A stretch of DNA of 56,643 bases from Halonatronum saccharophilum DSM 13868 (GCF_000517025.1 NZ_KI912097.1:316820-373462), one strand, 5' to 3'; numbered from the stretch's first letter, positions 24,689 through 33,982 are shown. Numbers and translations: made by a program. Notes: generated by a model not told the origin, from the letters alone.

Positions 24689-26056
24689 CTACTCGAAATA
24701 TCCTTTAACTTCACCTTTATTCAACAAAGAAAAGATCACTAATTTATCACCACTCAAAATCCTACTTTCTCCATTAGCAATTACAGACTTACTTCCCCTC
24801 TTAATTAAAACTATAGTTAAGTTATCAGGAAGATTAAGCCCTTTAATACTCTTGGCTTTTTTAATTTTATTCTTCACCTCAAAGACCTTTATCTGCCCAT
24901 CAAAGAGGGTGTTATCTTCAACTTGTCCTTGATAGAAATAATCCAAAATAGTATCTACTGCTATAGCAGAGGGGCTGATTATATTATCAACAGGCAAAAG
25001 ATCACTTAAGTATGTATAACTTATATCGTTAACTACTGCTATCGAATTCTTAACCCCTAGACTCTTAGCCACCTCAGCTATCAAAATATTTGACTCATCA
25101 CTAGAAGTAGTAGCTATGAAAGCATTCGCTTTCTCTACCCCTTCTTCTTTCAATAAATCAACATCTATACCCCTACCTTCTAAAATAAGAGTATTGGACA
25201 ACTCCTCTGCTAACTCTTCACACCTTCCTTTATCTTCTTCTATGATTGTAACTATAGAACTTTTGGATAACTCCTTAGCTACCCTATAACTTATCTCTCC
25301 ACCTCCTACTAAGACCACCTTTTCCTTTTGATCTGGAGAATTGTTGATAAAACTACCTATCATACCTTTAAAACCCCTTCTAGAGATGATAAAGACTATA
25401 TCACCAGGATAAACCTTATCCCTACCTCTAGGAAGAATTGCTCTACCTTTTCTTAAAATACAGACCAATAGTGAATCTTCTGGTAAACTCAACTTATCTA
25501 TCCGACTATAAGCAAAGCTACTCTGATGTGAAATTCTAAATTTAGAAATCTGAACCCCCTTGCCTAAAAGTCCATCTATAGCCAGCTCTATTCCTGGTCT
25601 AATTAACCCTTTTACCCTATCAACTACTCTATTAAATGGATTAACTACTAATGAGACCCCACACTCTTTACTTTGCATCTTATAATCTAGATTCTTCTCT
25701 TCTTTTACCTGTACCACTACATTATCTAAACCTAACTTCTTAGCATAAATTCCTGTTAAAAGGTTCTCATAATCGTTATCTCCTACAGCTACTAAGAGGT
25801 TACTGTTTTCAATTCCTGCTCTTTTTAAAGCGCTAACATCAGTACCTTTCCCCTTTAAAGCCAATACATCTACTCGCTCTTCAATCTGTTTTCTAAAGGT
25901 ATCATCATCTTCAACTATAACTATATCTTGATTGCTCTGTATCAACCCTTCAGCTAATTTAATACCTACCTCATTTCCTCCTACAATAATTATCTGCCCT
26001 TTAGAAGTAGTAAAACCATCCTTCACCTTCTTTACCTTACTTACTACTTCCCTCAT
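24689..26056 (-). CDS. trkA: Trk potassium system NAD-binding regulator TrkA
   Basis: About 455 residues from ATG 26056 (AAGGATAGG upstream; the TTG at 26101 has no ribosome site). Two tandem units, each an RCK_N NAD-binding fold (IIIVGGNEVGIKLAEGL; VVLVGGGEISYRVAKEL) followed by an RCK_C domain. It gates TrkH through NAD(H)/ATP binding on the cytoplasmic side. Co-transcribed with trkH. Confidence 0.92.
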   Translation of the reverse strand: MREVVSKVKKVKDGFTTSKGQIIIVGGNEVGIKLAEGLIQSNQDIVIVEDDDTFRKQIEERVDVLALKGKGTDVSALKRAGIENSNLLVAVGDNDYENLLTGIYAKKLGLDNVVVQVKEEKNLDYKMQSKECGVSLVVNPFNRVVDRVKGLIRPGIELAIDGLLGKGVQISKFRISHQSSFAYSRIDKLSLPEDSLLVCILRKGRAILPRGRDKVYPGDIVFIISRRGFKGMIGSFINNSPDQKEKVVLVGGGEISYRVAKELSKSSIVTIIEEDKGRCEELAEELSNTLILEGRGIDVDLLKEEGVEKANAFIATTSSDESNILIAEVAKSLGVKNSIAVVNDISYTYLSDLLPVDNIISPSAIAVDTILDYFYQGQVEDNTLFDGQIKVFEVKNKIKKAKSIKGLNLPDNLTIVLIKRGSKSVIANGESRILSGDKLVIFSLLNKGEVKGYFE

Positions 26057-26210
26057 AATATAACCTATCCTTTCTATACTTATTAATATCAATTTATGCA
26101 ATAGAGGCTCTAAAAATAACCACCCTTTTCCACTACCTCTTAAATTAAATCTTTATAGCCAATTAAAGGTTTAATAATATTGGTCATTACTAAGATAATA
26201 CTATAATTAA

Positions 26211-26254
26211 AGATAAGAAGGAGTTTAGATTTAAATCTAAACTCCTTCTTATCT
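26211..26254 (-). terminator. 22-bp perfect palindromic terminator
   Basis: AGATAAGAAGGAGTTTAGATTT and its exact complement meet at 26232/26233, downstream of the SRPBCC gene on the minus strand. Confidence 0.8.
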
Positions 26255-26306
26255 GCTAATAAATCTATTGATTTTAACTGTTAAATACTACAATACAAAT
26301 AAATTT

Positions 26307-26759
26307 TTATGAACATTGAAGTTTTTCATCTTCTAATTGTTTCTTAATTGCTTCTAGCATATTTCTGCTATTCTTTTTAACCTTTTTCTCTAAGATCGGA
26401 TTAAGTAATGGGGCCAACATCGGAATACCGAAATCAAAATCAACTACCAAAGTTATTTTAGTGCCCCCATTTACCTCCTTAAGATCCCATTGTCCATCAA
26501 ATTTCTTGAGATCACCACTTATTTGCTTATAAATTATCTGATACTCATCATCATTAAAATAATCTCTTTCTTTCCAGCATATCTTCCTGCCATCAATATC
26601 TGTTATCCAACTGCTGACAGTAGTATTCTTGTTTCTTTCTAAAACCTGAACACTTACAACATTTTTCATAAACTTAGGGTAAGACTCCATGTCTTTTGCA
26701 ATCTTGTAAGCACCCTCTATACTTCCATTAACAATTATACTTTCTTCTACACAAGGCAT
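26307..26759 (-). CDS. SRPBCC/START-like (polyketide cyclase family) protein
   Basis: 150 residues with the helix-grip pattern of Polyketide_cyc/Coq10 proteins: SIIVNGSIEGAYKIAKDMESYPKFM at the start, then beta strands (KFDGQWDLKEVNGGTKITLVVDF) and a long C-terminal helix (LEKKVKKNSRNMLEAIKKQLE). It should bind a hydrophobic small molecule; no catalytic residue can be assigned. It follows the aminotransferase gene by 14 bases, so the two belong to one operon and probably one pathway. Confidence 0.75.
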   Translation of the reverse strand: MPCVEESIIVNGSIEGAYKIAKDMESYPKFMKNVVSVQVLERNKNTTVSSWITDIDGRKICWKERDYFNDDEYQIIYKQISGDLKKFDGQWDLKEVNGGTKITLVVDFDFGIPMLAPLLNPILEKKVKKNSRNMLEAIKKQLEDEKLQCS

Positions 26760-26773
26760 CTTATTCTCCTCCT

Positions 26774-28015
26774 TTAACTAGCTAACTCTATTACCTTATC
26801 TAATGATCTATCAAAACTCTCTAATATCTTATCAATTTCTTCCTTCCTGATTATCAATGGTGGTTCTAGTCTAATTACCTTTTGCTTATTTAGAGTGTAA
26901 GCTGCCAATATTCCCTCTTCGACCAAATAAGATATTAAAGCTCCCCCATAGCTTTCGTGAATAAATTCAACTCCAATCATTAACCCTTTCCCTCTAACAT
27001 CCTCTATTATATCAGGATACTTATAAGCCAACCCTGTAAGACCTTCTAATAAGTAATTTCCCATCTCTTTGGCCCTATCAATTAAATTATCGTCCTCAAT
27101 CTTTTTTATTGTAGCTAAAGCTGCTCTACAAGCTAAAGGGTTTCCCCCAAAGGTCGATGTATGTATGAAAGGATTTTCATTAAAGACCTCCCAAAGCTCC
27201 TCAGTTGCGGTAAAGGCTCCTATAGGCATTACTCCACCACCTAAAGCCTTAGCCGTAACAAGTATATCTGGACTAATACCATAGTGTTCACAGGCAAACA
27301 TCTTCCCAGTTCTTCCTAGACCAGTCTGCACTTCATCTAGAATCAAGGCTACACCATAAATGTCACAAGCTTCTCTTACACTCCTTAAATAGTCTTTAGG
27401 GGGTAAATTAATCCCTCCCTCCCCTTGAATCGGCTCTAAAATAACAGCAGCTGTATTGTGGTTTATAGTGCTTAATAGCGCGGCAACATCTCCAAAAGGT
27501 ACATGCTCCACATCTGGAAGCAAAGGCTTAAAAGGTTTTCTAAAAGGATCTCTTCCTGTTACACTTAAAGCACCTAAAGATTTACCATGAAATGAATTTA
27601 CCGTTGAGATTATATGTGACCTCCCTTTCCACATCCGGGCCAACTTTATAGCTCCTTCAACTGCCTCTGTACCACTGTTACAGATAAAGGAATACTTCAA
27701 ATCACCAGGACTTATCTGAGCTAATCTCTTCGCTAAACCACCTAATGCTTGATTAAATAATATCTTTGAAGATAGGGGCATTAAATCTAACTGCTCTTTT
27801 ACTGCTTCTACTACCTCTTTGGGTCTGTGTCCTAAAGAGAAGGTCCCATATCCTCCTAAACAATCGATATAGTTCTTTCCTTCAATATCCTGGACATAAA
27901 CGCCTTCACCCTTCCACTCTAGAGTGTCAAGTCCCATAAACTTAAATAACTTAGCCATCCCTGAATTAAGATGATTCTCATAATTTGAAATAGTTTCTTC
28001 TATTACCCTTCCCAT
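26774..28015 (-). CDS. class III PLP-dependent aminotransferase
   Basis: About 413 residues from ATG 28015 (AAAGGAGG eight bases upstream). Fold-type I class III landmarks: YIDCLGGYGTFSLGHRPKEV, ICNSGTEAVEGAIKLAR, NSFHGKSLGALS, EPIQGEGGI, LILDEVQTGLGRTGK, the Schiff-base lysine in VTAKALGGG, and HTSTFGGNPLACRAAL. It resembles putrescine/ornithine/4-aminobutyrate aminotransferases, most like putrescine aminotransferase, but substrate is not certain. The SRPBCC partner hints at a hydrophobic or cyclising substrate. Confidence 0.85.
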   Translation of the reverse strand: MGRVIEETISNYENHLNSGMAKLFKFMGLDTLEWKGEGVYVQDIEGKNYIDCLGGYGTFSLGHRPKEVVEAVKEQLDLMPLSSKILFNQALGGLAKRLAQISPGDLKYSFICNSGTEAVEGAIKLARMWKGRSHIISTVNSFHGKSLGALSVTGRDPFRKPFKPLLPDVEHVPFGDVAALLSTINHNTAAVILEPIQGEGGINLPPKDYLRSVREACDIYGVALILDEVQTGLGRTGKMFACEHYGISPDILVTAKALGGGVMPIGAFTATEELWEVFNENPFIHTSTFGGNPLACRAALATIKKIEDDNLIDRAKEMGNYLLEGLTGLAYKYPDIIEDVRGKGLMIGVEFIHESYGGALISYLVEEGILAAYTLNKQKVIRLEPPLIIRKEEIDKILESFDRSLDKVIELAS

Positions 28016-28123
28016 TTCAAAACCTCCTTTTTCCATCATTAGTTATTATGATGTTTTTTACCTTCTTTTATTCATTTAAATAAGTTTTTTCTAAGCTGTG
28101 ATATATGTTAACTCATCCAATAC

Positions 28124-28162
28124 AAAAACCAACATCCTACAAATAAGGAATGTTGGCTTTTT
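28124..28162 (-). terminator. hairpin terminator
   Basis: AAAAACCAACAT and ATGTTGGCTTTTT pair with one bulge, downstream of the DUF2721 gene. Confidence 0.55.
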
Positions 28163-28195
28163 AAATCTACTTATTTTAAAATATAATACATTATT

Positions 28196-28603
28196 CTAAA
28201 CCTCTCTACTTATCCCACTGTCACTAAGTTGAATATTTAAAGCATTTACAGATATGTTAATCTCAATGGCTGAAAGTATCAAAGAAGCCATCAAGAATAC
28301 TAAAGCTACAGCAAAAGTAATCTGCCCTCCTAAGTCCCTTTTAAAGAATAGTAAAAACATAGAAAAGACACAGAAAAATAAAGATAAGATAGCTAAAAAT
28401 TGCATATTTCTAATAAGCTTAACCCTCTTTCTAAGAGAACTTATCTGACCTGTTATTACTTTATCCTCTTCTTCTTTCTCCTTAGCTTTCCCATGTAAAT
28501 CCCTAATCAAACCAGCCAAGACCAAAAATCTATTGGTATAAGCTAGAAGTAACAAAGAGATTGTAGAAAAGATAAGAGCAGGAGTTGTTAAATCAAGACT
28601 CAT
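28196..28603 (-). CDS. DUF2721 membrane protein
   Basis: About 135 residues from ATG 28603 with GAGGTGATTTTA before it; the longer upstream frame has no ribosome site. DUF2721 hallmarks: LTTPALIFSTISLLLLAYTNRF at the N-terminus, a central charged helix, then two C-terminal membrane helices. Function unknown. Bounded by a terminator and a family A repeat. Confidence 0.78.
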   Translation of the reverse strand: MSLDLTTPALIFSTISLLLLAYTNRFLVLAGLIRDLHGKAKEKEEEDKVITGQISSLRKRVKLIRNMQFLAILSLFFCVFSMFLLFFKRDLGGQITFAVALVFLMASLILSAIEINISVNALNIQLSDSGISREV

Positions 28604-28624
28604 TAAAATCACCTCGTTTTTTAT

Positions 28625-28770
28625 TATATAGTAATGTAGTTGCACTTTGTGCAACTAGTAATGAGTGATTAGTAAGATTAAAATCTCAAGAGCTCTTATA
28701 AACCCTTGAGAACAAATGGGTATCTATTTTTTAAGGTTTCGCCCATTACTGATTACTCATCACTTATAAC
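28625..28770. repeat. intergenic inverted heptamer repeat, family A copy 2
   Basis: Same element as at 9.7 kb but in the opposite orientation. A TTGCACTTTGTGCAA hairpin sits at the left edge, AATGAGTGATTAGTAA heptamers form one arm and CCCATTACTGATTACTCATCACT the other. The core read in reverse shares CCTTAA, TTTATAAGAG and TTGAGATTTT with copy 1. Confidence 0.7.
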
Positions 28771-28774
28771 AAAA

Positions 28775-28815
28775 ATAATATAGTAAATGATAATAATTAT
28801 CATTTACTATATTAT
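28775..28815 (-). terminator. 20-bp perfect AT-rich palindrome
   Basis: Arms 28775-28794 and 28796-28815 with a 1-base centre, just after the DUF3298 gene; A-run on the left gives a T-tract on the minus transcript. Confidence 0.6.
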
Positions 28816-28850
28816 AACCAATACTTCCCTTTATGTCAACTAGTTTTTTC

Positions 28851-29459
28851 CTAATATATATAAGCACCTATCATCCTTTGTAACAAACCATCTTCAGGAA
28901 TGATACCTTCAATACCATAGACTGATATAGGAAAATCAAGGATTCCATATACATAAGGGGCCAACTGATAAAGCTGGAAAAATAGAACCAAAGCCTTATC
29001 ACCTATATAAAAGTCTTGGTTGGCCCTTATAAGCTCAAAGTCTTCAATTAAAGGAATCTCTCGCACTTCAATCTGTTGTCTAACCTCCTCAGATAATACT
29101 TCACGATAGGGACTACCAACTTGAAATAAATCTGCCAAAGTATATAGATCACCGGTCTTAAGGTCAAAAGTCAGCCCCCTTACAATGGTATTACCATGAG
29201 CTCCACCAGCAAAGGCATAGTTGGTCAGGGTTAAGCTTAATATATCTCTTTGGTTGGTCTTAATCTCATAATTCCCTACCATCTCTAGATATTCACCTTG
29301 GTCTCTTATCATATCTCTAACAGTCTTATAAATTTCTCTATTAATCCTTTCTCTAACTCTTCTATCCCCCACATCTACAACCTGAGGATAGATAATATCT
29401 AAACCCTTTCCACGAATCCTCCTTGTTCTAATATCTACATGAGTCCTTTTCATCCCCAT
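28851..29459 (-). CDS. DUF4163/DUF3298 domain protein
   Basis: 202 residues. The first half (TRRIRGKGLDIIYPQVV ... INREIYKTVRDMI) and second half (LTNYAFAGGAHGNTIVRGLTFDLKTGDLYTLADLF) match the DUF4163 plus DUF3298 pair found in B. subtilis RsiV and PdaC. Those are extracytoplasmic, but this one has no signal peptide or membrane helix, so it is either cytoplasmic or has lost its export signal. RsiV uses this domain to bind lysozyme; here no such role is shown. Confidence 0.75.
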   Translation of the reverse strand: MGMKRTHVDIRTRRIRGKGLDIIYPQVVDVGDRRVRERINREIYKTVRDMIRDQGEYLEMVGNYEIKTNQRDILSLTLTNYAFAGGAHGNTIVRGLTFDLKTGDLYTLADLFQVGSPYREVLSEEVRQQIEVREIPLIEDFELIRANQDFYIGDKALVLFFQLYQLAPYVYGILDFPISVYGIEGIIPEDGLLQRMIGAYIY

Positions 29460-29529
29460 AAAATCACCTCTCTTTGTTAAGTTTCTTCTTATAGGGTATT
29501 CATCTTCTATAGACTTAGTTCTTTATATA

Positions 29530-29552
29530 TTAATAAAGCTAAGCTTTATTAA
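29530..29552. repeat. short palindrome in treR-DUF3298 gap
   Basis: 11-base perfect arms TTAATAAAGCT/AGCTTTATTAA with a single A centre. The adjoining AATAGCTGTGAGCCGTGTGC belongs to the same texture of heptamer-like spacer as at 43.9 kb. Confidence 0.5.
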
Positions 29553-29649
29553 TAGCTGTGAGCCGTGTGCAAATACTCTTTATTACGGAGAGTTTTTGGC
29601 TTTTTTAAAAACTCGAATATAATTAAAATTAAAAATTTTCCAAAATAAT

Positions 29650-29689
29650 AAAAAGACAGGTGATAGCTACAGCCATCACCTGTCTTTTT
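29650..29689 (-). terminator. terminator of the trehalose operon
   Basis: AAAAAGACAGGTGAT (29650-29664) pairs with ATCACCTGTCTTTTT (29675-29689), directly after treR. Confidence 0.85.
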
Positions 29690-29700
29690 GTTATTAAATT

Positions 29701-30414
29701 CTAATGGTTTCTTCTAGCAAAATCGACAAACTTAAACTTATCTGGCCTATGCTTAGATTCGGTATATTGAAACAATGTAGCATCTTCTAAATAAACGTAG
29801 GACTTAACTACTACAACTACATCATATCCATCTAAATCTAGTAACTCTCTATCCTCATCACTAGGGGTCTCAACAGAGATCTCCTTTTTGGCAAAACTAA
29901 TAGTTAAACCCAACTTAGATTCAATATATTCATAGATCGAATCAGAACATATATCTTCTGTTAAAGATGGTACAAGATCTCTCTTTAGATAGTCCTTATC
30001 TAGGATTATCCTATGACCCCCTATCTCTCTTACCCGAAGAACCCTCCAAGCTTTCTCATCTTTAGCAAGACCAAACTCCTCATTATCATAGTCTTCACCT
30101 TTAATCAATTCAAAATCTGCTACTATAGTCTTGGCCCCTTGGCCCATCTTTTTAGAGAGTTCCTTAAAACTGACTAGACCAGAAATAGGGAAGTCGAACT
30201 TATTAATATCAAGAACAATTGAACCTTTGCCTTGAATTTTTTGAATATACCCATTTTGGGCCAACAAATTTAAGGCTTTTCTAATTGTTCCTCGTGAAGA
30301 TTTATAATCCTTGCTGAGAGTGTTCTCTGATGGCAAATGAGTATTGGACTTAATTTCGCCACTTTCAATCTTTTTAACTATCTCATTGTATATCTTTAAA
30401 TACTTATTATTCAT
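29701..30414 (-). CDS. treR: trehalose operon repressor TreR (GntR family)
   Basis: 237 residues: GntR winged helix (~1-70: LPSENTLSKDYKSSRGTIRKALNLLAQNGYIQKIQGKGS) and a UTRA effector domain (~95-235). It is last in treP-treC-treR. The B. subtilis homologue binds a TTGTATATACAA operator and is released by trehalose-6-phosphate; two copies of such an operator are present upstream of treP (33905-33951), so the operon is probably autoregulated. Confidence 0.9.
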   Translation of the reverse strand: MNNKYLKIYNEIVKKIESGEIKSNTHLPSENTLSKDYKSSRGTIRKALNLLAQNGYIQKIQGKGSIVLDINKFDFPISGLVSFKELSKKMGQGAKTIVADFELIKGEDYDNEEFGLAKDEKAWRVLRVREIGGHRIILDKDYLKRDLVPSLTEDICSDSIYEYIESKLGLTISFAKKEISVETPSDEDRELLDLDGYDVVVVVKSYVYLEDATLFQYTESKHRPDKFKFVDFARRNH

Positions 30415-30449
30415 AATTTATCACCCACACCATTTTATCATTTCAATAG

Positions 30450-32117
30450 CTATTTGACAAGGTGATAGACTATAGATTCATAGGGTCTTAACTCAATATT
30501 TACAAAATTTTGTGCTGAATCCTTGTAATTAGAGATTAATATCTTAGAATTAAACTCAGTCAAATCTCTATATCCTTTAGGGAGGTAAAACTCTGCCTTT
30601 TGACCATAGAAATTATTTATTACTAATAATCTCTCTTCCCCATAGCTTCTAAGATAAGCAAATATCTTATCATCATCTTTTAAAAGTAACTTATAATCAC
30701 CATAGGCTATAATATCATAATCTTTTCTTAAATCTATTAGCTTTTTGTAATGATAAAAAATAGAATCTTTATCCTCCAAACTATTCTCTACATTGATATC
30801 TTTGTAATTATCACTTAAATTAATCCAAGGCTCTCCTTTACTAAATCCACCATTAGCTTCTGAGTTCCATTGCATAGGCGTCCTTGAATTATCACGAGAC
30901 TTTCTTTTGATAATATCTAAGATATCTTCCTCATCCATACCTTCATCCTTTTTAATCTGGAAGATATTCTTTGCTTCTACATCTCTATAATCATCTATAG
31001 AATCAAAGTTAGGGTTGGTCATCCCAATCTCTTCACCTTGGTAGATATAAGGAGTCCCTTTCATCATATGAATAGTAGTGGCGAGCATCTTAGCAGACTC
31101 TTTATGATACTTTTTATCATCACCAAATCTACTTACAACCCTTGGCTGATCATGGTTACACCAAAATAAAGCATTCCAACCCCCGCCTTTATGCATCTCT
31201 ACTTGCCAAGTTGAAAAGAGATCCTTTAATTTATGAAAATCAAAATCCGTCATTGTCCACTTATCTCCACCCTTATAATCAACCTTTAAGTGATGAAAGT
31301 TAAATACCATAGATAGCTCTTTCTCTTCCGGATTAGAGTATTTAATACAATTTTCAATATCTGTAGAGGACATCTCACCTACAGTAACTATATCCTCATA
31401 CTTTCCAAAAGTCTTATTATTTAATTCCTTTAAATACTGATGAATCTTTGGCCCATCGGTATAGAAACGACGACCATCACCTTGGTGGTCATCCTTATAC
31501 TCATCAGGCTTTGAGATTAGATTGATAACATCTAAACGAAAGCCCTTAACTCCCTTATCTAACCAAAAATTAGCTACCTTAAATATCTCTTCTCTAACTT
31601 CTTTATTCTCCCAATTCAAATCAGCTTGAGTTACATCAAAAAGATGCAAATAATACTGATCAAATTCTTCTACATACTCCCAAGCAGAACCACCAAATTT
31701 AGACTCCCAATTAGTTGGTTCCTTTCCATCCTTACCTTCTTTAAATATATAAAAATCCTTATACTTCTCTTCACCCTCCATTGCTCTTTTAAACCATCGG
31801 TGCTCGGTAGATGTATGGTTAAAGACCATATCTAACATAACATCGATGCCTCGTTCATTAGCCTCTTTGAGCATTTCTTCAAAGTCTTCCATACTCCCAA
31901 AGCGAGGATCTATCTTACAATAATTGGCAACATCATAGCCATTGTCCTTCTGTGGTGATATATAAAAGGGAGTAAGCCAAATATAATCAACTCCTAATTT
32001 CTTTAAATAATCAAGCTTTTGAGTAACACCCTTTAAATCCCCAAACCCATCTCCATTAAAATCATTAAAAGACTTAGGATATATCTGATAAATCACACTC
32101 TTTTTAAATTCCTTCAT
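30450..32117 (-). CDS. treC: trehalose-6-phosphate hydrolase
   Basis: About 555 residues starting at ATG 32117 (AAGGAG nine bases upstream; the TTG at 32126 touches the ribosome site). GH13 subfamily 29 alpha-glucosidase: VIYQIYPKSFNDFNGDGFGDL, DVMLDMVFNHTSTEH, nucleophile region GFRLDVINLISK, acid/base VGEMSST and WCNHDQPR. It splits trehalose-6-P into glucose and glucose-6-P in the cytosol. Between treP and treR. Confidence 0.93.
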   Translation of the reverse strand: MKEFKKSVIYQIYPKSFNDFNGDGFGDLKGVTQKLDYLKKLGVDYIWLTPFYISPQKDNGYDVANYCKIDPRFGSMEDFEEMLKEANERGIDVMLDMVFNHTSTEHRWFKRAMEGEEKYKDFYIFKEGKDGKEPTNWESKFGGSAWEYVEEFDQYYLHLFDVTQADLNWENKEVREEIFKVANFWLDKGVKGFRLDVINLISKPDEYKDDHQGDGRRFYTDGPKIHQYLKELNNKTFGKYEDIVTVGEMSSTDIENCIKYSNPEEKELSMVFNFHHLKVDYKGGDKWTMTDFDFHKLKDLFSTWQVEMHKGGGWNALFWCNHDQPRVVSRFGDDKKYHKESAKMLATTIHMMKGTPYIYQGEEIGMTNPNFDSIDDYRDVEAKNIFQIKKDEGMDEEDILDIIKRKSRDNSRTPMQWNSEANGGFSKGEPWINLSDNYKDINVENSLEDKDSIFYHYKKLIDLRKDYDIIAYGDYKLLLKDDDKIFAYLRSYGEERLLVINNFYGQKAEFYLPKGYRDLTEFNSKILISNYKDSAQNFVNIELRPYESIVYHLVK

Positions 32118-32149
32118 AATAATCAACTCCTTCTACTTTATATAGTAAT

Positions 32150-32255
32150 AAGACTTAGCCTTACTACTATATCTATCAACAATCAGCCCTCAGATATCAG
32201 CTAATATTTAGGACTAAAAGCTGAAAACTGAGAGCTAAGAACTGACAGCTAACTA
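32150..32255. repeat. degenerate heptamer repeat between treP and treC
   Basis: About 110 bases with AGCTGAA-AACTGAG-AGCTAAG-AACTGAC-AGCTAAC (7-nt period) facing TCAGCCCTCAGATATCAGCTAATA, so the two halves can fold on each other. It lies inside the treP-treC transcript and might set relative expression. No coding. Confidence 0.6.
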
Positions 32256-32259
32256 AAAA

Positions 32260-33708
32260 CTATATTTCTACCGCTTCTTTACTTTCTACCGTCTCTTTAC
32301 CTTGAGCAATCTTGTGCTTAGCAAAGAAGATTGTTAATACAATAGGTACTATTATTGCAATTAACATTGCTATAGCAAAGCTTATCATATATTGTGGTTG
32401 AATTGATAAAATACCTGGCAGCCCTCCAACCCCAATTGAGTTAGCCATAACACCTGTACTAACTGAAAATAAACCAGCAATAGCTGAACCGATCATAGCA
32501 GCTAAGAATGGAAATATATACTTAAGGTTTATACCAAACATAGCCGGCTCCGTTACCCCTAAATAACATGAGATAGCTGCTGGAATTGATACCTGCTTCT
32601 CCTCTTCATCATCTCTATTTAAATAAATTATCGCCATTACAGCAGATCCTTGGGCAATATTTGATAAAGCAATCATCGGCCAAAGGTTCGTTCCACCAAA
32701 TTCACTCATAAGCTGTAAATCAATAGCATTTGTCATATGATGCAAGCCAGTTATAACAAGTGGTGCATAAACGAAGCCAAATACCGCTGCAAATAACCAA
32801 CCAAAGGCTGATGTTAACCCAACATAAACAACATTTGAAATATAAGCGCCAATTGCCCAACCAACTGGCCCTAAAACAATATGGGCCAACAAAACAGTTG
32901 GCACTAACGCAAAGAATGGAATAACTATCATTGAGATATACTCAGGGACTATCTTCCTAAGATTAAGCTCTAAGCTAGCTAAAACAAATCCTGCCAAAAT
33001 AGCTGGAATAACCTGAGCCTGATAACCGATCATATTAATTTGGGCAAAACCAAAATCCCACACTGGAGCCTCTGCACCTCCAGGTACTCCATAAGCATTT
33101 AATAGCTGCGGTGATACCAGAGTAAGGCCTAAGATAATACCTAGAATTTGAGTTCCACCCATCTTCTTAGTGATAGACCACGTAATACCAACAGGTAAGA
33201 AGTGGAATATAGCCTCACCAATCAACCATAGAAAATGGTGAGTTCCTGCCCAGAACTGCGAAGTCTCTACCAAAGTCTTAGTTCCACCTTCTAGCAATTT
33301 TATATCACCAATTACATTACGAAATCCTAAAATTAAACCACCGACTACCAAAGCTGGGATCAAAGGTGTAAAGATCTCTGCTAGGTGAGATATCATTCTC
33401 TGTAGCCAATTAAGATTATCCCTAGCACTCTTTTTAGCATCGTCCTTACTTACACCATCTACTCCTGATACTTTTACAAATTCATTATAAAAGCTTGAAA
33501 CCTCATTTCCAACGATGACCTGAAATTGGCCCGCTTGAGCAAAAGTACCTTTAACACTTTTAATACCTTCAATCTTATTCATATCTGCTTTCTTATTATC
33601 CTGTAGGACAAAACGCATCCTTGTAGCACAATGTGAAACTGCTGAAATATTCTCTTTCCCACCAATATACTCCAATAACTCTTGAGCCTCTTTAGTAAAT
33701 TTACTCAT
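32260..33708 (-). CDS. treP: PTS trehalose-specific EIIBC component
   Basis: 482 residues. EIIB domain (~1-85) with the phosphocysteine Cys27 in ISAVSHCATRMRF, then the EIIC domain (~105-465) of the glucose superfamily (HHFLWLIGEAIFHFLPVGITWS, GLHHMTNAIDLQL, GVTEPAMFGINLKY). No EIIA domain is fused, so it must borrow EIIA from another glucose-class system, as TreP of B. subtilis does. Imports trehalose as trehalose-6-P. Confidence 0.93.
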   Translation of the reverse strand: MSKFTKEAQELLEYIGGKENISAVSHCATRMRFVLQDNKKADMNKIEGIKSVKGTFAQAGQFQVIVGNEVSSFYNEFVKVSGVDGVSKDDAKKSARDNLNWLQRMISHLAEIFTPLIPALVVGGLILGFRNVIGDIKLLEGGTKTLVETSQFWAGTHHFLWLIGEAIFHFLPVGITWSITKKMGGTQILGIILGLTLVSPQLLNAYGVPGGAEAPVWDFGFAQINMIGYQAQVIPAILAGFVLASLELNLRKIVPEYISMIVIPFFALVPTVLLAHIVLGPVGWAIGAYISNVVYVGLTSAFGWLFAAVFGFVYAPLVITGLHHMTNAIDLQLMSEFGGTNLWPMIALSNIAQGSAVMAIIYLNRDDEEEKQVSIPAAISCYLGVTEPAMFGINLKYIFPFLAAMIGSAIAGLFSVSTGVMANSIGVGGLPGILSIQPQYMISFAIAMLIAIIVPIVLTIFFAKHKIAQGKETVESKEAVEI

Positions 33709-33904
33709 CTTTAAAACCCTCCTCTATTTTTTTACAAGCTTAATTTTAAAATTAAGCCTTAGCGATATTAGATTTAAGATAAAGAATGAGCAAGAATAAT
33801 TATCACTTCATATTATTCCTTTTTATCCCAATCTTAAACTAATATTTAAAATAAAGCTTACCTGCTTGTAATATACAATCTTATAGAGGTTATAATCTTA
33901 TAAC

Positions 33905-33916
33905 TTGTATATACAA
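33905..33916. promoter_or_regulatory. TreR operator 2 (downstream of -10)
   Basis: TTGTATATACAA, identical to the B. subtilis operator as I know it, centred 35 bases from operator 1 and just past the transcription start. A half-like CTTGTATTTA lies between, and TTGTAATATACAA (33866-33878) farther down. Confidence 0.75.
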
Positions 33917-33931
33917 CTAACTTGTATTTAT

Positions 33932-33960
33932 ATTCTAACTTGTACATACAAGTTTGTCAA
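33932..33960 (-). promoter_or_regulatory. tre operon promoter
   Basis: Minus strand TTGACA (33955-33960), 17-base spacer, TAGAAT (33932-33937). The spacer is almost wholly filled by a TreR-type palindrome. Confidence 0.8.
33940..33951. promoter_or_regulatory. TreR operator 1 (within promoter spacer)
   Basis: TTGTACATACAA, one base from the B. subtilis TreR operator TTGTATATACAA, flanked by C/G to give ACTTGTACATACAAGT. Bound repressor would block RNA polymerase directly. Confidence 0.75.
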
Positions 33961-33982
33961 GGATTTTATATCTTTATCAAAA

